Source: Phytohabitans rumicis (lineage in GTDB: Bacteria > Actinomycetota > Actinomycetes > Mycobacteriales > Micromonosporaceae). Taken from it: a stretch of 64,000 nt of DNA. The notes under the pieces were generated by a model. It worked only from the letters and a program-made list of their open reading frames with translations. It did no database searches and had not been told where the DNA came from. Positions within the stretch are counted from its first letter, which is position 1. Every line of letters begins with the position of its first letter. Below, piece by piece: positions 17,844 through 26,179 of the stretch. The DNA lies in the NCBI RefSeq assembly GCF_011764445.1, contig NZ_BLPG01000002.1, positions 744,001 through 808,000 on the forward strand, read 5' to 3'. Both the position numbers and the translations under genes were made by a program.

Positions 17844-19123
17844 GGCTGACGCTGGGCCGGCTGGCGCTGGCCATCACGTCGATGGTGGCGCTGGCGTTCC
17901 TGGTGCCGCTGGCCGTGCTGACCCGGCAGATCGCGCACGACCGGGCCCTCGGCGAGGCGCGCCAGGAGGCGACCGCGATCGTGGTCGCCCTGGCCGTCGA
18001 CACCGACACGCGCCTGCTCGACCAGGCCGTCGCGAGCACCGCCGCCGGCAGTGCCGGGCGGCTCGCCGTACACCTGCCCGGTCAGGCCGCGATCGGGGCG
18101 TCGCGCGCCGCGGCGGCCGATGTGGACGAATCGGCGCGCAGCCGGCGGCCGACCACTGTGGAGTACGCCGGCGGCGTGGCCTACCTGCAGCCGAGCCTGC
18201 TCGACGGCGGCCGCACCGCGGTGATCGAGGTGTTCGTGCCGGACGCCGAGATGTACCGCGGCGTGTGGCCGGCGTGGCTGGCGCTCGCCGCGCTGGCCGT
18301 GGTCCTCATCGCGGGGTCCACATTGGTCGCCGACCGGCTCGGCGGCCGGCTGGTACGCGCCACCCGAGAGCTGGCCGCGGGCGCCCGCCGCCTCGGCGAG
18401 GGCGACCTCAGTGTGCGGGTGGAGCCGGCCGGCCCGCCGGAGCTGAGCGACGCGGCGCGGTCGTTCAACACGATGGCCGACGGCATGCGGCGGCTCCTCG
18501 ACGCCGAGCGGGAGCTGGCCGCCGACCTGTCGCACCGGCTGCGCACCCCGCTGACGGCGCTGCGGCTGGACGCCGAGGCGATCCCGCCGGGGCCGGTGGC
18601 GGACCGGATGCTGCAGGCGTTCGACCTGCTGGACGACGAGCTGGAGGCGATCATCACCGGCGCCCGGGCCAGCACCGGCACCCGCGCCGAGCACGCCACC
18701 GACCTGGTCGACGTGCTCGCCGACCGGCTGGCGTTCTGGTCGGTGCTGGCCGAGGACCAGGGGCGGCGGTCCACTGTGGTCGGTGGGGAGCAGCCGGTGC
18801 AGGTGCCGGTGCCGCGGGGCGAGCTGATTCTGGCCATCGACGCGTTGCTGGGCAACGTGTTCGCGCACACGCCGGAGGGCACCGCGTTTCTGGTCGACGT
18901 CTCCGCGCGCGGGCTCATTGTCGACGATGCCGGGCCGGGCATCGCCGACCCGGCCGCGGCGGTACGGCGGGGCGTGAGCGGCAGCGGCTCCACCGGGCTG
19001 GGCCTCGACATCGCGCAGCGGATCGCGCAGTCCGCGGGTGGCCGCCTGGAGATTGGCCGGGGACGGCTCGGCGGCGCCCGGGTGGCGCTGTTACTACCCG
19101 GCGTTCCGCGCCCCCGCGGTTAG
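17840..19123 (+). CDS. Sensor histidine kinase (HAMP-HisKA-HATPase)
   Basis: A 427-residue kinase with two membrane helices (about residues 8-28 and 140-162) enclosing an extracellular sensor region of about 110 residues. A HAMP domain is followed by the phospho-accepting His in LAADLSHRLRTPLTALRLD, an N box NVFAHTPEG, and the G boxes DDAGPGIADP and GSTGLGLDIAQRI. It overlaps its regulator by 4 bp (ATGA), so they form one operon. The signal is unknown. No histidine kinase hallmark is missing. Confidence 0.93.
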   Translation: MRLTLGRLALAITSMVALAFLVPLAVLTRQIAHDRALGEARQEATAIVVALAVDTDTRLLDQAVASTAAGSAGRLAVHLPGQAAIGASRAAAADVDESARSRRPTTVEYAGGVAYLQPSLLDGGRTAVIEVFVPDAEMYRGVWPAWLALAALAVVLIAGSTLVADRLGGRLVRATRELAAGARRLGEGDLSVRVEPAGPPELSDAARSFNTMADGMRRLLDAERELAADLSHRLRTPLTALRLDAEAIPPGPVADRMLQAFDLLDDELEAIITGARASTGTRAEHATDLVDVLADRLAFWSVLAEDQGRRSTVVGGEQPVQVPVPRGELILAIDALLGNVFAHTPEGTAFLVDVSARGLIVDDAGPGIADPAAAVRRGVSGSGSTGLGLDIAQRIAQSAGGRLEIGRGRLGGARVALLLPGVPRPRG

Positions 19124-19192
19124 GGGAGTAAGACAGAGATTTATAGGGTCGTTAAGGTCCCGTTATGGTGACCGTCCATAGCGTCCCCGGTC

Positions 19193-19945
19193 ATGCGTAG
19201 AGTTCTCATCTATCCCCTCGTGGTCCTGGGCACCGCCGCCGCGGGCCTGGTCGCCACCGGCAGTGCCGCCTCCGCCCACGGGTACGTTTCCGCGCCGCCC
19301 AGCCGCCAGGCGCTGTGCGCGCAGCGGGCGGTCCCCGACTGTGGACAGATCCAGTTCGAGCCGCAGAGCGTCGAGGGGCCGAAGGGGCTGCGCAGCTGCG
19401 ACGGCGGGCTCGCCCAGTTCGCCGTGCTGGGTGACGACAGCCGCGCGTGGCCGGCGCGTTCGGTGGGCTCGTCGGTGACGTTCACCTGGGTCTTCACCGC
19501 CCGGCACCGCACCGCGAACTGGGAGTACTTCATCGGGAACACCCGCGTGGCGGTGGTGGACGGCGGCAACCAGCAGCCCGACGCGGTGGTGTCGCACCAG
19601 ATCGACCTGTCCCGGTTTCCCGGGCGCCGCACCGTGCTGGCGGTGTGGAACATCGGTGACACCGTGAACGCCTTCTACAGCTGCATCGACCTGAACGTCG
19701 GTGGCGGCGGAGGCGGCGTCACTCCCCCGCCGCCCACCCAGGCCCCGCCCACACCCGCACCGCCGACGACCGCGCCGCCGCCCACCAAGGCACCCAGCGG
19801 TACACAGTGGACCGCCAACCGCGCCTACCGGATCGGCGACGCGGTCACCTTCCAGGGCAAGCGGTACCGCTGCCGGCAGTCGCACACCTCGCTGACCGGC
19901 TGGGAGCCGTCCATCTTCACCCTCGCCCTCTGGCTGCCGGTCTGA
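19193..19945 (+). CDS. Secreted AA10 lytic polysaccharide monooxygenase with CBM5/12
   Basis: A 250-residue secreted copper enzyme that oxidatively cleaves crystalline chitin (or cellulose). The signal peptide ends ASA before His29, which becomes the N-terminal copper-binding His of the mature protein (HGYVSAPPSRQALC). The second histidine of the brace is His105 in FTARHRTANWEYF. A Gly run and Pro/Thr linker (about residues 172-200) lead to a C-terminal CBM5/12 chitin-binding module (WTANRAYRIGDAVTFQGKRY). It probably works with the GH18 chitinase at 24823. It is followed after 2 bp by the DUF305 lipoprotein. Confidence 0.93.
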   Translation: MRRVLIYPLVVLGTAAAGLVATGSAASAHGYVSAPPSRQALCAQRAVPDCGQIQFEPQSVEGPKGLRSCDGGLAQFAVLGDDSRAWPARSVGSSVTFTWVFTARHRTANWEYFIGNTRVAVVDGGNQQPDAVVSHQIDLSRFPGRRTVLAVWNIGDTVNAFYSCIDLNVGGGGGGVTPPPPTQAPPTPAPPTTAPPPTKAPSGTQWTANRAYRIGDAVTFQGKRYRCRQSHTSLTGWEPSIFTLALWLPV

Positions 19946-19947
19946 CG

Positions 19948-20514
19948 ATGCGACGAATCCTCCTGCTGGCCGCCGTCGCGGCCCTGCTCCTGAGCGGCTG
20001 CTCAGGAAAGCCCGCACCTGAGGTACCGGCCGCGGCGTCCGAGCACAACGCCACCGACGTCATGTTCCTGCAGATGATGATCACCCAAAACCAGCAGGGG
20101 CTGGAGATGACCGCGCTGGCCGCCGACCGCGCTGGCCGCGAGGAGGTCAAGCTCCTCGCCGCCGCCATCGACACGACGCAGCGCGCGGAGGTCGGCATCA
20201 TGCGGTCCTGGCTCCAGGGCTGGAACGAGGTCACCGCCGTCGCCCCGGACCCGGGCGCGCACGCCAACCACGGCGGACTGCCGGCGACCGGACCCGAGCA
20301 GATCGCCGCCCTGCGCGACACCGCGGACGCGGGGTTCGAGACCGCGTTCCTGAGCCTGCTCACCGGGCACCAGCACGCCGCCGTCGAGATGACCCAGCTC
20401 GTCGCGGCCGGCGGTGTGAACCCGGAGACCCGGGACCTCGCCCAGCGGATCAAGGAGTCCCGCGGCGAGCAGATCGCCCAGATGCTGCGGTTGATGAACG
20501 GGGAGAGCGCATGA
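19948..20514 (+). CDS. DUF305 lipoprotein
   Basis: A 188-residue lipoprotein with lipobox LLSGC (Cys18) after a short signal. The DUF305 domain carries DVMFLQMMITQNQQGLEM, the repeated His/Met-rich family pattern also seen in LLTGHQHAAVEMTQL. DUF305 proteins are often linked to copper handling, which would fit its place directly behind a copper-dependent LPMO; that link is inference. The gene starts 2 bp after the LPMO stop and overlaps the SDR gene by 4 bp, so the three are probably one operon. Confidence 0.87.
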   Translation: MRRILLLAAVAALLLSGCSGKPAPEVPAAASEHNATDVMFLQMMITQNQQGLEMTALAADRAGREEVKLLAAAIDTTQRAEVGIMRSWLQGWNEVTAVAPDPGAHANHGGLPATGPEQIAALRDTADAGFETAFLSLLTGHQHAAVEMTQLVAAGGVNPETRDLAQRIKESRGEQIAQMLRLMNGESA

Positions 20515-21236
20515 AGGTCGCGATCGTCACCGGCGGCTCCCGCGGCATCGGCCGGCAGGTCGTCCGCTGGCTGGCCACCGAGGGCTTCGCCGTCGTGGTG
20601 AACTACGCCGCCAATCAGGACGACGCCGACCTGGCCGTCAAGGAGGTGGTGGAGGCCGGCCGCCGGGCCATCGCCGTACGCGCCGACGTGGCCGACGAGG
20701 TGGCCGTCGCCGCCCTCTTCGACCGCGCCGAGCAGGCGTACGGCGGGGTGGACGTCGTCGTGCACGCGGCCGGCCGCACGGTCCTCGCCCCGATCGCCGA
20801 CCTCGACCTGGCGGACCTGGACGACCTGCTCCGCGTGAACGTGCGCGGCACGTTCGTGGTGAACCAGCAGGCCGCCCGCCGGGTACGGGCCGGCGGTGCG
20901 ATCATCAACTTCTCCGCCTCCGCCGTGGCCCTCGCCGCCGAGGGCCACGGCGCGTACGCGGCCAGCAAGGGCGCGGTGGAGGCGATCACGCTGATCCTGG
21001 CCCGGGAGCTGCGCGGCCGGGACGTCACGGTGAACACCGTGGCGCCCGGCCCGACCGCGACGGACGGCATGATGGATGACCGGGACGACGTGGCGATCGC
21101 CCAACTCGCCACGCAGCCGCCGCTGCAACGGCTCGGCACCCCGGAGGACATCGCCGAGGTCGTCGCGTTTCTGGCCGGGCCGGCCAGCCGCTGGGTCAAC
21201 GGCCAAGTGGTACGGGCCAACGGCGGGATCGTCTGA
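20511..21236 (+). CDS. SDR-family oxidoreductase
   Basis: A 241-residue classical short-chain dehydrogenase. The cofactor site is TGGSRGIG (residues 8-15), then HAAG in place of NNAG, the catalytic Ser in FSASAVAL and the YxxxK pair in AYAASKGAVEA. The start overlaps the DUF305 stop by 4 bp (ATGA). Substrate unknown; it resembles the 3-oxoacyl-ACP reductase-like subgroup. The next gene has its own -10 box. Confidence 0.88.
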   Translation: MKVAIVTGGSRGIGRQVVRWLATEGFAVVVNYAANQDDADLAVKEVVEAGRRAIAVRADVADEVAVAALFDRAEQAYGGVDVVVHAAGRTVLAPIADLDLADLDDLLRVNVRGTFVVNQQAARRVRAGGAIINFSASAVALAAEGHGAYAASKGAVEAITLILARELRGRDVTVNTVAPGPTATDGMMDDRDDVAIAQLATQPPLQRLGTPEDIAEVVAFLAGPASRWVNGQVVRANGGIV

Positions 21237-21240
21237 GGTC

Positions 21241-21246
21241 TAGGCT
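21241..21246 (+). promoter_or_regulatory. -10 box of a leaderless promoter
   Basis: TAGGCT lies 8 nt before the GTG at 21255, with no ribosome-binding site between. It marks a new transcript after the SDR gene. Confidence 0.45.
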
Positions 21247-21254
21247 GCACCACT

Positions 21255-21926
21255 GTGGACGTTGACCTCGTCGCCAAGGCCGCACTCCTGGCGCCGGAGG
21301 CGGTGCTGCGGGCACTGGCCGCCGCCAGTGCCGGCACCGAGCTGTCGGAGCGCCCCGTCGTACGGCTGCGGCTTTCGTCCGGGCACGTCGAGGAGGGCCG
21401 GCTGATCGGCGTCGGCACCGACCGTACCGAGGAAGTGGTCGTGCTCGGCGCACCGGCGCACCGCTACCAGCTCCCCGAGCAGGCCGTCTACCTGCGGATG
21501 CGCGACGTCGTCTCGGCCGGCGTGTTCGAGGCCGAGCGGTTCCGCGACGTGCTCAGCGGCGGCGCGCTGCCGCTGCCGGTGGACGGCGACCCGGTCAGCC
21601 GGCTCGCGCTGCGCCGGGAGTACGCGCCGACGGACGAGCTGCCGGTGCACGTGGAGTGGGACGCGGTGCCCGGCTCGCCCGAGGCCACCGCCAACCTGGC
21701 GGCGCTGCTGGCCGCGCTGCGGGAGGCCGTGTCCCGGGTCCGGGCCGACGAGACGGGGCAGCGGGCCTGGTCGGCCGTCGCTACAGTGCGGGTCGAGCAC
21801 CGGCCGGGCGAGATCCTGGCGGTGCGGCGGACGCCCGACGGCGTGGTGGTGTCGGCCGACCTGACCGCGGCCCTGCCGCGCCGCCTGGACGGCGAGGTCG
21901 GCCACCAGCTCGACGCCGTCTTGTAG
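21255..21926 (+). CDS. Hypothetical protein, 223 aa
   Basis: An unrecognised soluble protein. It begins DVDLVAKAALLAPEAVLRAL, and holds VVRLRLSSGHVEEGRLIGVG, a strand pattern like a small ligand-binding barrel, and VYLRMRDVVSAGVFEAE. No catalytic motif or membrane helix is visible. It is followed 20 bp later by another gene of unknown role with a strong ribosome-binding site, so the two may be co-transcribed. Confidence 0.7.
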   Translation: MDVDLVAKAALLAPEAVLRALAAASAGTELSERPVVRLRLSSGHVEEGRLIGVGTDRTEEVVVLGAPAHRYQLPEQAVYLRMRDVVSAGVFEAERFRDVLSGGALPLPVDGDPVSRLALRREYAPTDELPVHVEWDAVPGSPEATANLAALLAALREAVSRVRADETGQRAWSAVATVRVEHRPGEILAVRRTPDGVVVSADLTAALPRRLDGEVGHQLDAVL

Positions 21927-21946
21927 CACCTACTGGAGGAGGACGC

Positions 21947-22354
21947 ATGGGATTGGCCGAACGGCGCGCGGCGGAGCAGTTCAAGACCGAGGAGTTTCCC
22001 GGGTGGCAGCGCCAGATTGACGAGGCGGCCGGCTTCGAGGTGCCGGTCGAGGTCGAGTGGGCCGAGTTGGCCGTCGACGACTACGCCTCGCGCTACACCG
22101 AGTTCTTCCCCAAGGTCTACTTCCAGCCGCTGGTGCGCGCGTTGGCGGCCATCACCATCGACGACATGGGCAAGGACGCGCTGAAGGACTCGCTGACGAA
22201 GATCGTCATCCGGAACACCGACGCGTACGCCAGCGACACCGGCTTCAGCTTCACCGGCGGGGTGCTGACCATCGACCACCGCCCCGCCACCAACCTGGAC
22301 CACGACGACGACCGCGCGAAGTGGCTGCAAGAGCTCCTCGAATCCGCTCTGTGA
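21947..22354 (+). CDS. Hypothetical protein, 135 aa
   Basis: A small soluble protein with AAEQFKTEEFPGWQRQID at the N-terminus, VEVEWAELAVDDYASRYTEF and TGGVLTIDHRPATNLDHDDD. I do not recognise a family with certainty. GGAGGAGG lies 5 nt before the ATG. It follows the 21255 gene by 20 bp and converges on the phosphotransferase gene ending at 22368. Confidence 0.72.
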   Translation: MGLAERRAAEQFKTEEFPGWQRQIDEAAGFEVPVEVEWAELAVDDYASRYTEFFPKVYFQPLVRALAAITIDDMGKDALKDSLTKIVIRNTDAYASDTGFSFTGGVLTIDHRPATNLDHDDDRAKWLQELLESAL

Positions 22355-22367
22355 GCGGCCGCGGGAG

Positions 22368-23141
22368 CTAAATCGGGAAATCTTCGAGCTCCCGGACCGC
22401 CGCCGCCAGCGCGGCGTCCACACCGCGTTCCACCATCATCTGGTACGCCGGATCGCCGCTCGCCGCGATCCGGCGGATACCCGCGGCGGAGGCGGCGACC
22501 CGCTCCCGCACCGTGGCCACGAAGTCCCCGGGCGGCCCCGTCCACCCGTACCCGTCCAGGAAGAGCCGCAGCCGCCGCGGCCGGGCGGCGAAGTCGGTGA
22601 AGCCCTCGGCCGCCACGACGTGCCGCGCGTGCAGCGGCACCCAGGCGAACGCGGTGAAGGCCAGGTCCCAATCGGCGGTGACCGGCGCGGCGAAGTCCCA
22701 GTCGAAGAAGCCGACCAGGCGGCCGGCGGACCAGGCCGCGTTGTACGGGGCGGCGTCGTTGTGGCCCACGACCAGCCCCGGCTGCCAGGCACCGCCCTCG
22801 CGCCACACCGCGTCCGGCGCGGGCACGAAGTCGGCGACCGCGGCGTGCAGGTCCCGCACCCAGTGGGCCACCTGCGTCAGCGCGCCTTCGTCGTACACCC
22901 AGATGGGCCACGGCCTGGTCGTGCCGACCACCTCGCCCGGCAGATAGGACAGGACCTCCCGGCCCTGGTCGTCGAAGCCGAGCGCCCGCGGCGCGCCGGC
23001 GAACCCGCGACTCTCCAGGTGGCGCAGCAGCGCGTGCACCGACGGCGTCCATGGTCCCGGCGTCCGGCGCACGGTGTCGCCCACCCGGACCGCGCCGCCC
23101 GTGTTGCCGCCGGGCAACCTGACCTCCCGCACGCGCGCCAT
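22368..23141 (-). CDS. Aminoglycoside phosphotransferase (APH)-family protein
   Basis: A 257-residue kinase-like protein. The catalytic loop is VVGHNDAAPYNA (HxDxxxxN form) and the metal site is GFFDWDFAAPV, both typical of the APH/choline-kinase family. The substrate is not evident; antibiotic inactivation should not be assumed. Its ATG is only 19 bp from the divergent GTG of the ankyrin gene, so both are probably transcribed from overlapping promoters as leaderless messages. Confidence 0.87.
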   Translation of the reverse strand: MARVREVRLPGGNTGGAVRVGDTVRRTPGPWTPSVHALLRHLESRGFAGAPRALGFDDQGREVLSYLPGEVVGTTRPWPIWVYDEGALTQVAHWVRDLHAAVADFVPAPDAVWREGGAWQPGLVVGHNDAAPYNAAWSAGRLVGFFDWDFAAPVTADWDLAFTAFAWVPLHARHVVAAEGFTDFAARPRRLRLFLDGYGWTGPPGDFVATVRERVAASAAGIRRIAASGDPAYQMMVERGVDAALAAAVRELEDFPI

Positions 23142-23146
23142 TCTGC

Positions 23147-23152
23147 TAGCGT
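23147..23152 (+). promoter_or_regulatory. -10 box of a leaderless promoter
   Basis: TAGCGT ends 8 nt before the GTG at 23161. The whole gap to the divergent gene is 19 bp, which leaves no room for a 5' leader on either side. Confidence 0.5.
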
Positions 23153-23160
23153 CGGCTGCC

Positions 23161-24507
23161 GTGAAGCGAGCCGATTCCGCGCTCTTCGACGCGGTGCGCC
23201 CGAGCAACAAGTCTCGTCCGGAGAAGATCCGGTCCCTGATCGCGGACGGCGCGGACGTCGCCGCCCGGGACGAGGACGGCACCACTCCCCTGCACCACGC
23301 GGTCCAGGCGCGCTTCGCGGACGGCGATCCCAAGCCGTCCCCCGAGGTGGTGCGCGTGCTGTTGGAGTCCGGCGCCGACCCCAACGCCCTCGACGGGTAC
23401 GGGCGGAGCCCGCTCAACGAGGCCATCCCGATCGGCGACAACCGGCCCGCCAAGCGCTCGCTGGCGATAGTGACCCTGCTGCTCGACCACGGCGCCCGGG
23501 TCGACGAGGACGGCAGCACGCTGGCGCGGTTCAACTCCACCACGGCCGCCATCTACGCGCTGCTGCTCGACCGCGGCGCCGACGTGACCCTGCGCGACGA
23601 GCGGGCCAACACCCCGCTGCACGCGGTGGCACGGTCCGGGCGGGCGCAGTTGATGGAGTTGCTGCTCGCACGCGGCGGCGTCGACCTCGGCGCCGTGAAC
23701 GACCTGGGCCAGACCCCGCTGTGCGTCGCGCTTCGGCAGCCGCGGTCCGAGGTCGTCACCCTGCTGGAGGCGGCCGGCGCGCCGGTGCTGGCGGACTTCC
23801 CCACCGTCGAGGGTGGACCGCTGCCCATCGACATGCCGGCCGTACGCCAAGCCGCGGCGGAACGCGGTGGACCGAAGAAGTTCCTGAAGCCCGTGTACGC
23901 CAGCCACCAGGACCTCGTCAACGAGATGCGCTTCATCGACGACCCCGACCACTGCCTGCCCGTGCTGGCGGCCTGCGCGGCAGTCCTCGGCGACGACGGC
24001 CGCACGACCCTGACCCTGACCGGCGACCAGGTGTGGCGGCGGCCGTTCTTCCACCACGGCGACATCGTCGTCAAGGGCCACATCGACGTGCTTACCCCGT
24101 TCGCGGTCACCGGCTCCCTGCTCGTCGACGGCTGCGTCAGCGACGCCGGCCCCGACTCGTTCATGGTCATCGGCGGCGACGTGCGCGCGTGGGGCGTCAA
24201 CACGGACGGGGAGTTGCAGGTCTCCGGCACCGTCGAGGCCGAGGTCGTCTACGGCTCGTACAACGACAACAGCCTCGTCGCCGACACGATCCGGGCCCGC
24301 CTGCTCATCGAGGACGACCACGCCGTCGAGGCCGACGTGGAGGCCGAGCACCACTTCGACATCGACACGTACCAGCAGGGCTACGGCGACGGCGTACCGG
24401 AACGGCTGCGCGCCATACTCATCGACGAGGTGTTCGACGAGGACTCCCAACTGGACCCCGCCGAACTCTTCGACCGCCTCCGCGACCGCCACCCCGTATT
24501 CCGCTAA
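23161..24507 (+). CDS. Ankyrin-repeat protein with a C-terminal repeat-strand domain
   Basis: A 448-residue protein. Residues about 15-210 hold five or six ankyrin repeats (DGTTPLHHAVQ, YGRSPLNEAI, RANTPLHAVARSGRAQLMELL, LGQTPLCVAL). Residues about 280-410 form a different domain with short repeated strands (GDIVVKGHIDVLTPFAV, GSLLVDGCVSD, GELQVSGTVEAEVVYG), resembling polymer-forming bactofilin-like or beta-solenoid folds. No signal peptide is visible, so it is probably cytoplasmic. The function is unknown; ankyrin repeats usually bind protein partners. The GTG start is set by the leaderless promoter. Confidence 0.85.
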   Translation: MKRADSALFDAVRPSNKSRPEKIRSLIADGADVAARDEDGTTPLHHAVQARFADGDPKPSPEVVRVLLESGADPNALDGYGRSPLNEAIPIGDNRPAKRSLAIVTLLLDHGARVDEDGSTLARFNSTTAAIYALLLDRGADVTLRDERANTPLHAVARSGRAQLMELLLARGGVDLGAVNDLGQTPLCVALRQPRSEVVTLLEAAGAPVLADFPTVEGGPLPIDMPAVRQAAAERGGPKKFLKPVYASHQDLVNEMRFIDDPDHCLPVLAACAAVLGDDGRTTLTLTGDQVWRRPFFHHGDIVVKGHIDVLTPFAVTGSLLVDGCVSDAGPDSFMVIGGDVRAWGVNTDGELQVSGTVEAEVVYGSYNDNSLVADTIRARLLIEDDHAVEADVEAEHHFDIDTYQQGYGDGVPERLRAILIDEVFDEDSQLDPAELFDRLRDRHPVFR

Positions 24508-24571
24508 CCCCCTGCCGCTCCCCCTCCCCGCCGTGCGCTCCCCGCGCGCTCCCCGCGCGCCCGCCGCGCGG

Positions 24572-24682
24572 GTGCGTCGATCAAGGACTTGCACGTCGAT
24601 CAAGGGCAAACGGCCGTGGATCGGAGATCAAAGCACGACCCTTCGCCCTTGATCGACGGGAAAAGCCTTGATCGGCGCGACG
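24572..24682. repeat. GATCAAGG nested palindrome, copy 3
   Basis: A full copy of about 111 bp with both outer arms (CGATCAAGG and CCTTGATCG) and inner arms reading CGATCAAGGGCAAACGGCCG and its near complement. The loop is GGAGATCAAAG, in the same orientation as copy 2. The rest of the 315-bp gap 24508-24822 is the chitinase promoter region. Confidence 0.8.
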
Positions 24683-24757
24683 CCCGCAGGGCGAGCGCGC
24701 GGCGCCCGCGGAGTGCGAGGCGAGGGGCCCGCAGGGCATGGGGGCACGCATCGATGA

Positions 24758-24801
24758 TGTACTTACTTTGAAGAAAGTTAACTGATAACATTCCTTCCCA
24801 A
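24758..24801 (+). promoter_or_regulatory. AT-rich promoter region of the chitinase gene
   Basis: A short AT-rich island in a GC-rich region, with ACTTTGAAGAAAGT (a 5-bp inverted repeat) followed by GTTAACTGATAACATTCC. Similar AT-rich GAAAGTT-containing sites occur before secreted glycosidase genes in actinomycetes, so an operator here is plausible. It does not match the DasR consensus. Confidence 0.45.
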
Positions 24802-24822
24802 TCGATGAGGATTGGGGTTCTC

Positions 24823-26175
24823 ATGAGCGTGCGACGTCGGGCCATCGCCCTGGTCATCGGCGCGGCGACAGCCATCGCCACGGTTGTCGTCACCGCCCCA
24901 AGCGGCGGTGCGGCCACCCTGGGCGCCCCGACGGTGGCGCTCGTGGTCTGCTCGGCGCCGGCCTGGGCCGAGGGCGTCAGCTACGCCGCGGGCGCCCGCG
25001 TGACGTACGGCGGCCGGCTGTACGAGGCCATCGTGGCGCACACCCCGCCGGCCGGCGCCGGCTGGAACCCCGCGGCCGTACCCGCGCTCTGGCGCGACCT
25101 CGGCGCCTGCGACGGGACAACCAGCCCGAGCCCGACGCCGACGCCCACCGCCACGCGCACGCCGTCCCCGTCCCCGACCCCGTCCGTCTCCCCCACGCCC
25201 ACGCCCACCGCCACGGGGAGCACGTGCGCGGTCAAGTCGCGGCCCGGCGGCAAGGTGCTGCACGGGTACTGGGAGAACTGGGACGGCGCGTCCAACGGCG
25301 TACACCCGCCACTGGGCTGGATCCCGATCACCGACGCCCGCATCCGCCAGCACGGGTACAACGTGATCAACGCCGCGTTCCCGGTGATCCGCTCGGACGG
25401 CACGGTGCTGTGGGAGGACGGCATGGACGCGACCGTGAAGGTCCCGACGCCGGCCGAGATGTGCCAGGCCAAGGCCGCCGGGCTGACGATCCTGCTGTCC
25501 ATCGGCGGCGCCACGGCCGGCATCGACCTGAGCTCCAGCACCGTCGCCGACCGGTTCGTCGCTACCGTGGTGCCGATCCTCAAGCGGTTCAACTTCGACG
25601 GCATCGACATCGACATCGAGACCGGCCTGACCGGCAGCGGAAACATCAACCAGCTCTCCACCTCGCAGGCCAACCTCATCCGCATCATCGACGGCGTCCT
25701 GGCCCAGATGCCGGCGAACTTCGGCCTCACCATGGCGCCCGAGACCGCGTACGTCACCGGCGGCAGCGTCACGTACGGCTCGATCTGGGGCGCGTACCTG
25801 CCGATCGTGAAGAAGTACGCGGACAACGGCCGGCTCTGGTGGCTCAACATGCAGTACTACAACGGCAGCATGTACGGCTGCTCCGGCGACTCGTACGCGG
25901 CCGGCACCGTGCAAGGCTTCACCGCGCAGACCAACTGCCTCAACACCGGGCTGGTCATCCAGGGCACCACCATCCGGGTGCCGTTCGACAAGCAGGTGCC
26001 GGGCCTGCCGGCCCAGTCCGGCGCGGGCGGCGGCTACATGTCGACGGCCCTGGTGGCGCAGGCGTGGAACACCTACCAGAACGGGCTCAAGGGCCTCATG
26101 ACCTGGTCGATCAACTGGGACGGGTCGCGCAACTGGACCTTCGGCGACAACGTCCGCTCGTTGCAGGGTCGCTAA
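24823..26175 (+). CDS. Secreted GH18 chitinase with N-terminal CBM5/12
   Basis: A 450-residue secreted endo-acting chitinase. A signal peptide of about 31 residues is followed by a CBM5/12-type module (WAEGVSYAAGARVTYGGRLY ending WRDLGAC), a Ser-Pro-Thr linker, and the GH18 barrel from KVLHGYWENWDG. The catalytic DxxDxDxE motif is FDGIDIDIE, and the barrel also has SIGGA, MAPE and MQYYN, as expected. The ATG at 24823 begins the signal peptide; 24805 is possible. It likely cooperates with the LPMO at 19193, although the two are not in one operon. The 3' end is 4 bp from the convergent oxidoreductase gene. Confidence 0.94.
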   Translation: MSVRRRAIALVIGAATAIATVVVTAPSGGAATLGAPTVALVVCSAPAWAEGVSYAAGARVTYGGRLYEAIVAHTPPAGAGWNPAAVPALWRDLGACDGTTSPSPTPTPTATRTPSPSPTPSVSPTPTPTATGSTCAVKSRPGGKVLHGYWENWDGASNGVHPPLGWIPITDARIRQHGYNVINAAFPVIRSDGTVLWEDGMDATVKVPTPAEMCQAKAAGLTILLSIGGATAGIDLSSSTVADRFVATVVPILKRFNFDGIDIDIETGLTGSGNINQLSTSQANLIRIIDGVLAQMPANFGLTMAPETAYVTGGSVTYGSIWGAYLPIVKKYADNGRLWWLNMQYYNGSMYGCSGDSYAAGTVQGFTAQTNCLNTGLVIQGTTIRVPFDKQVPGLPAQSGAGGGYMSTALVAQAWNTYQNGLKGLMTWSINWDGSRNWTFGDNVRSLQGR

Positions 26176-26179
26176 CCAT

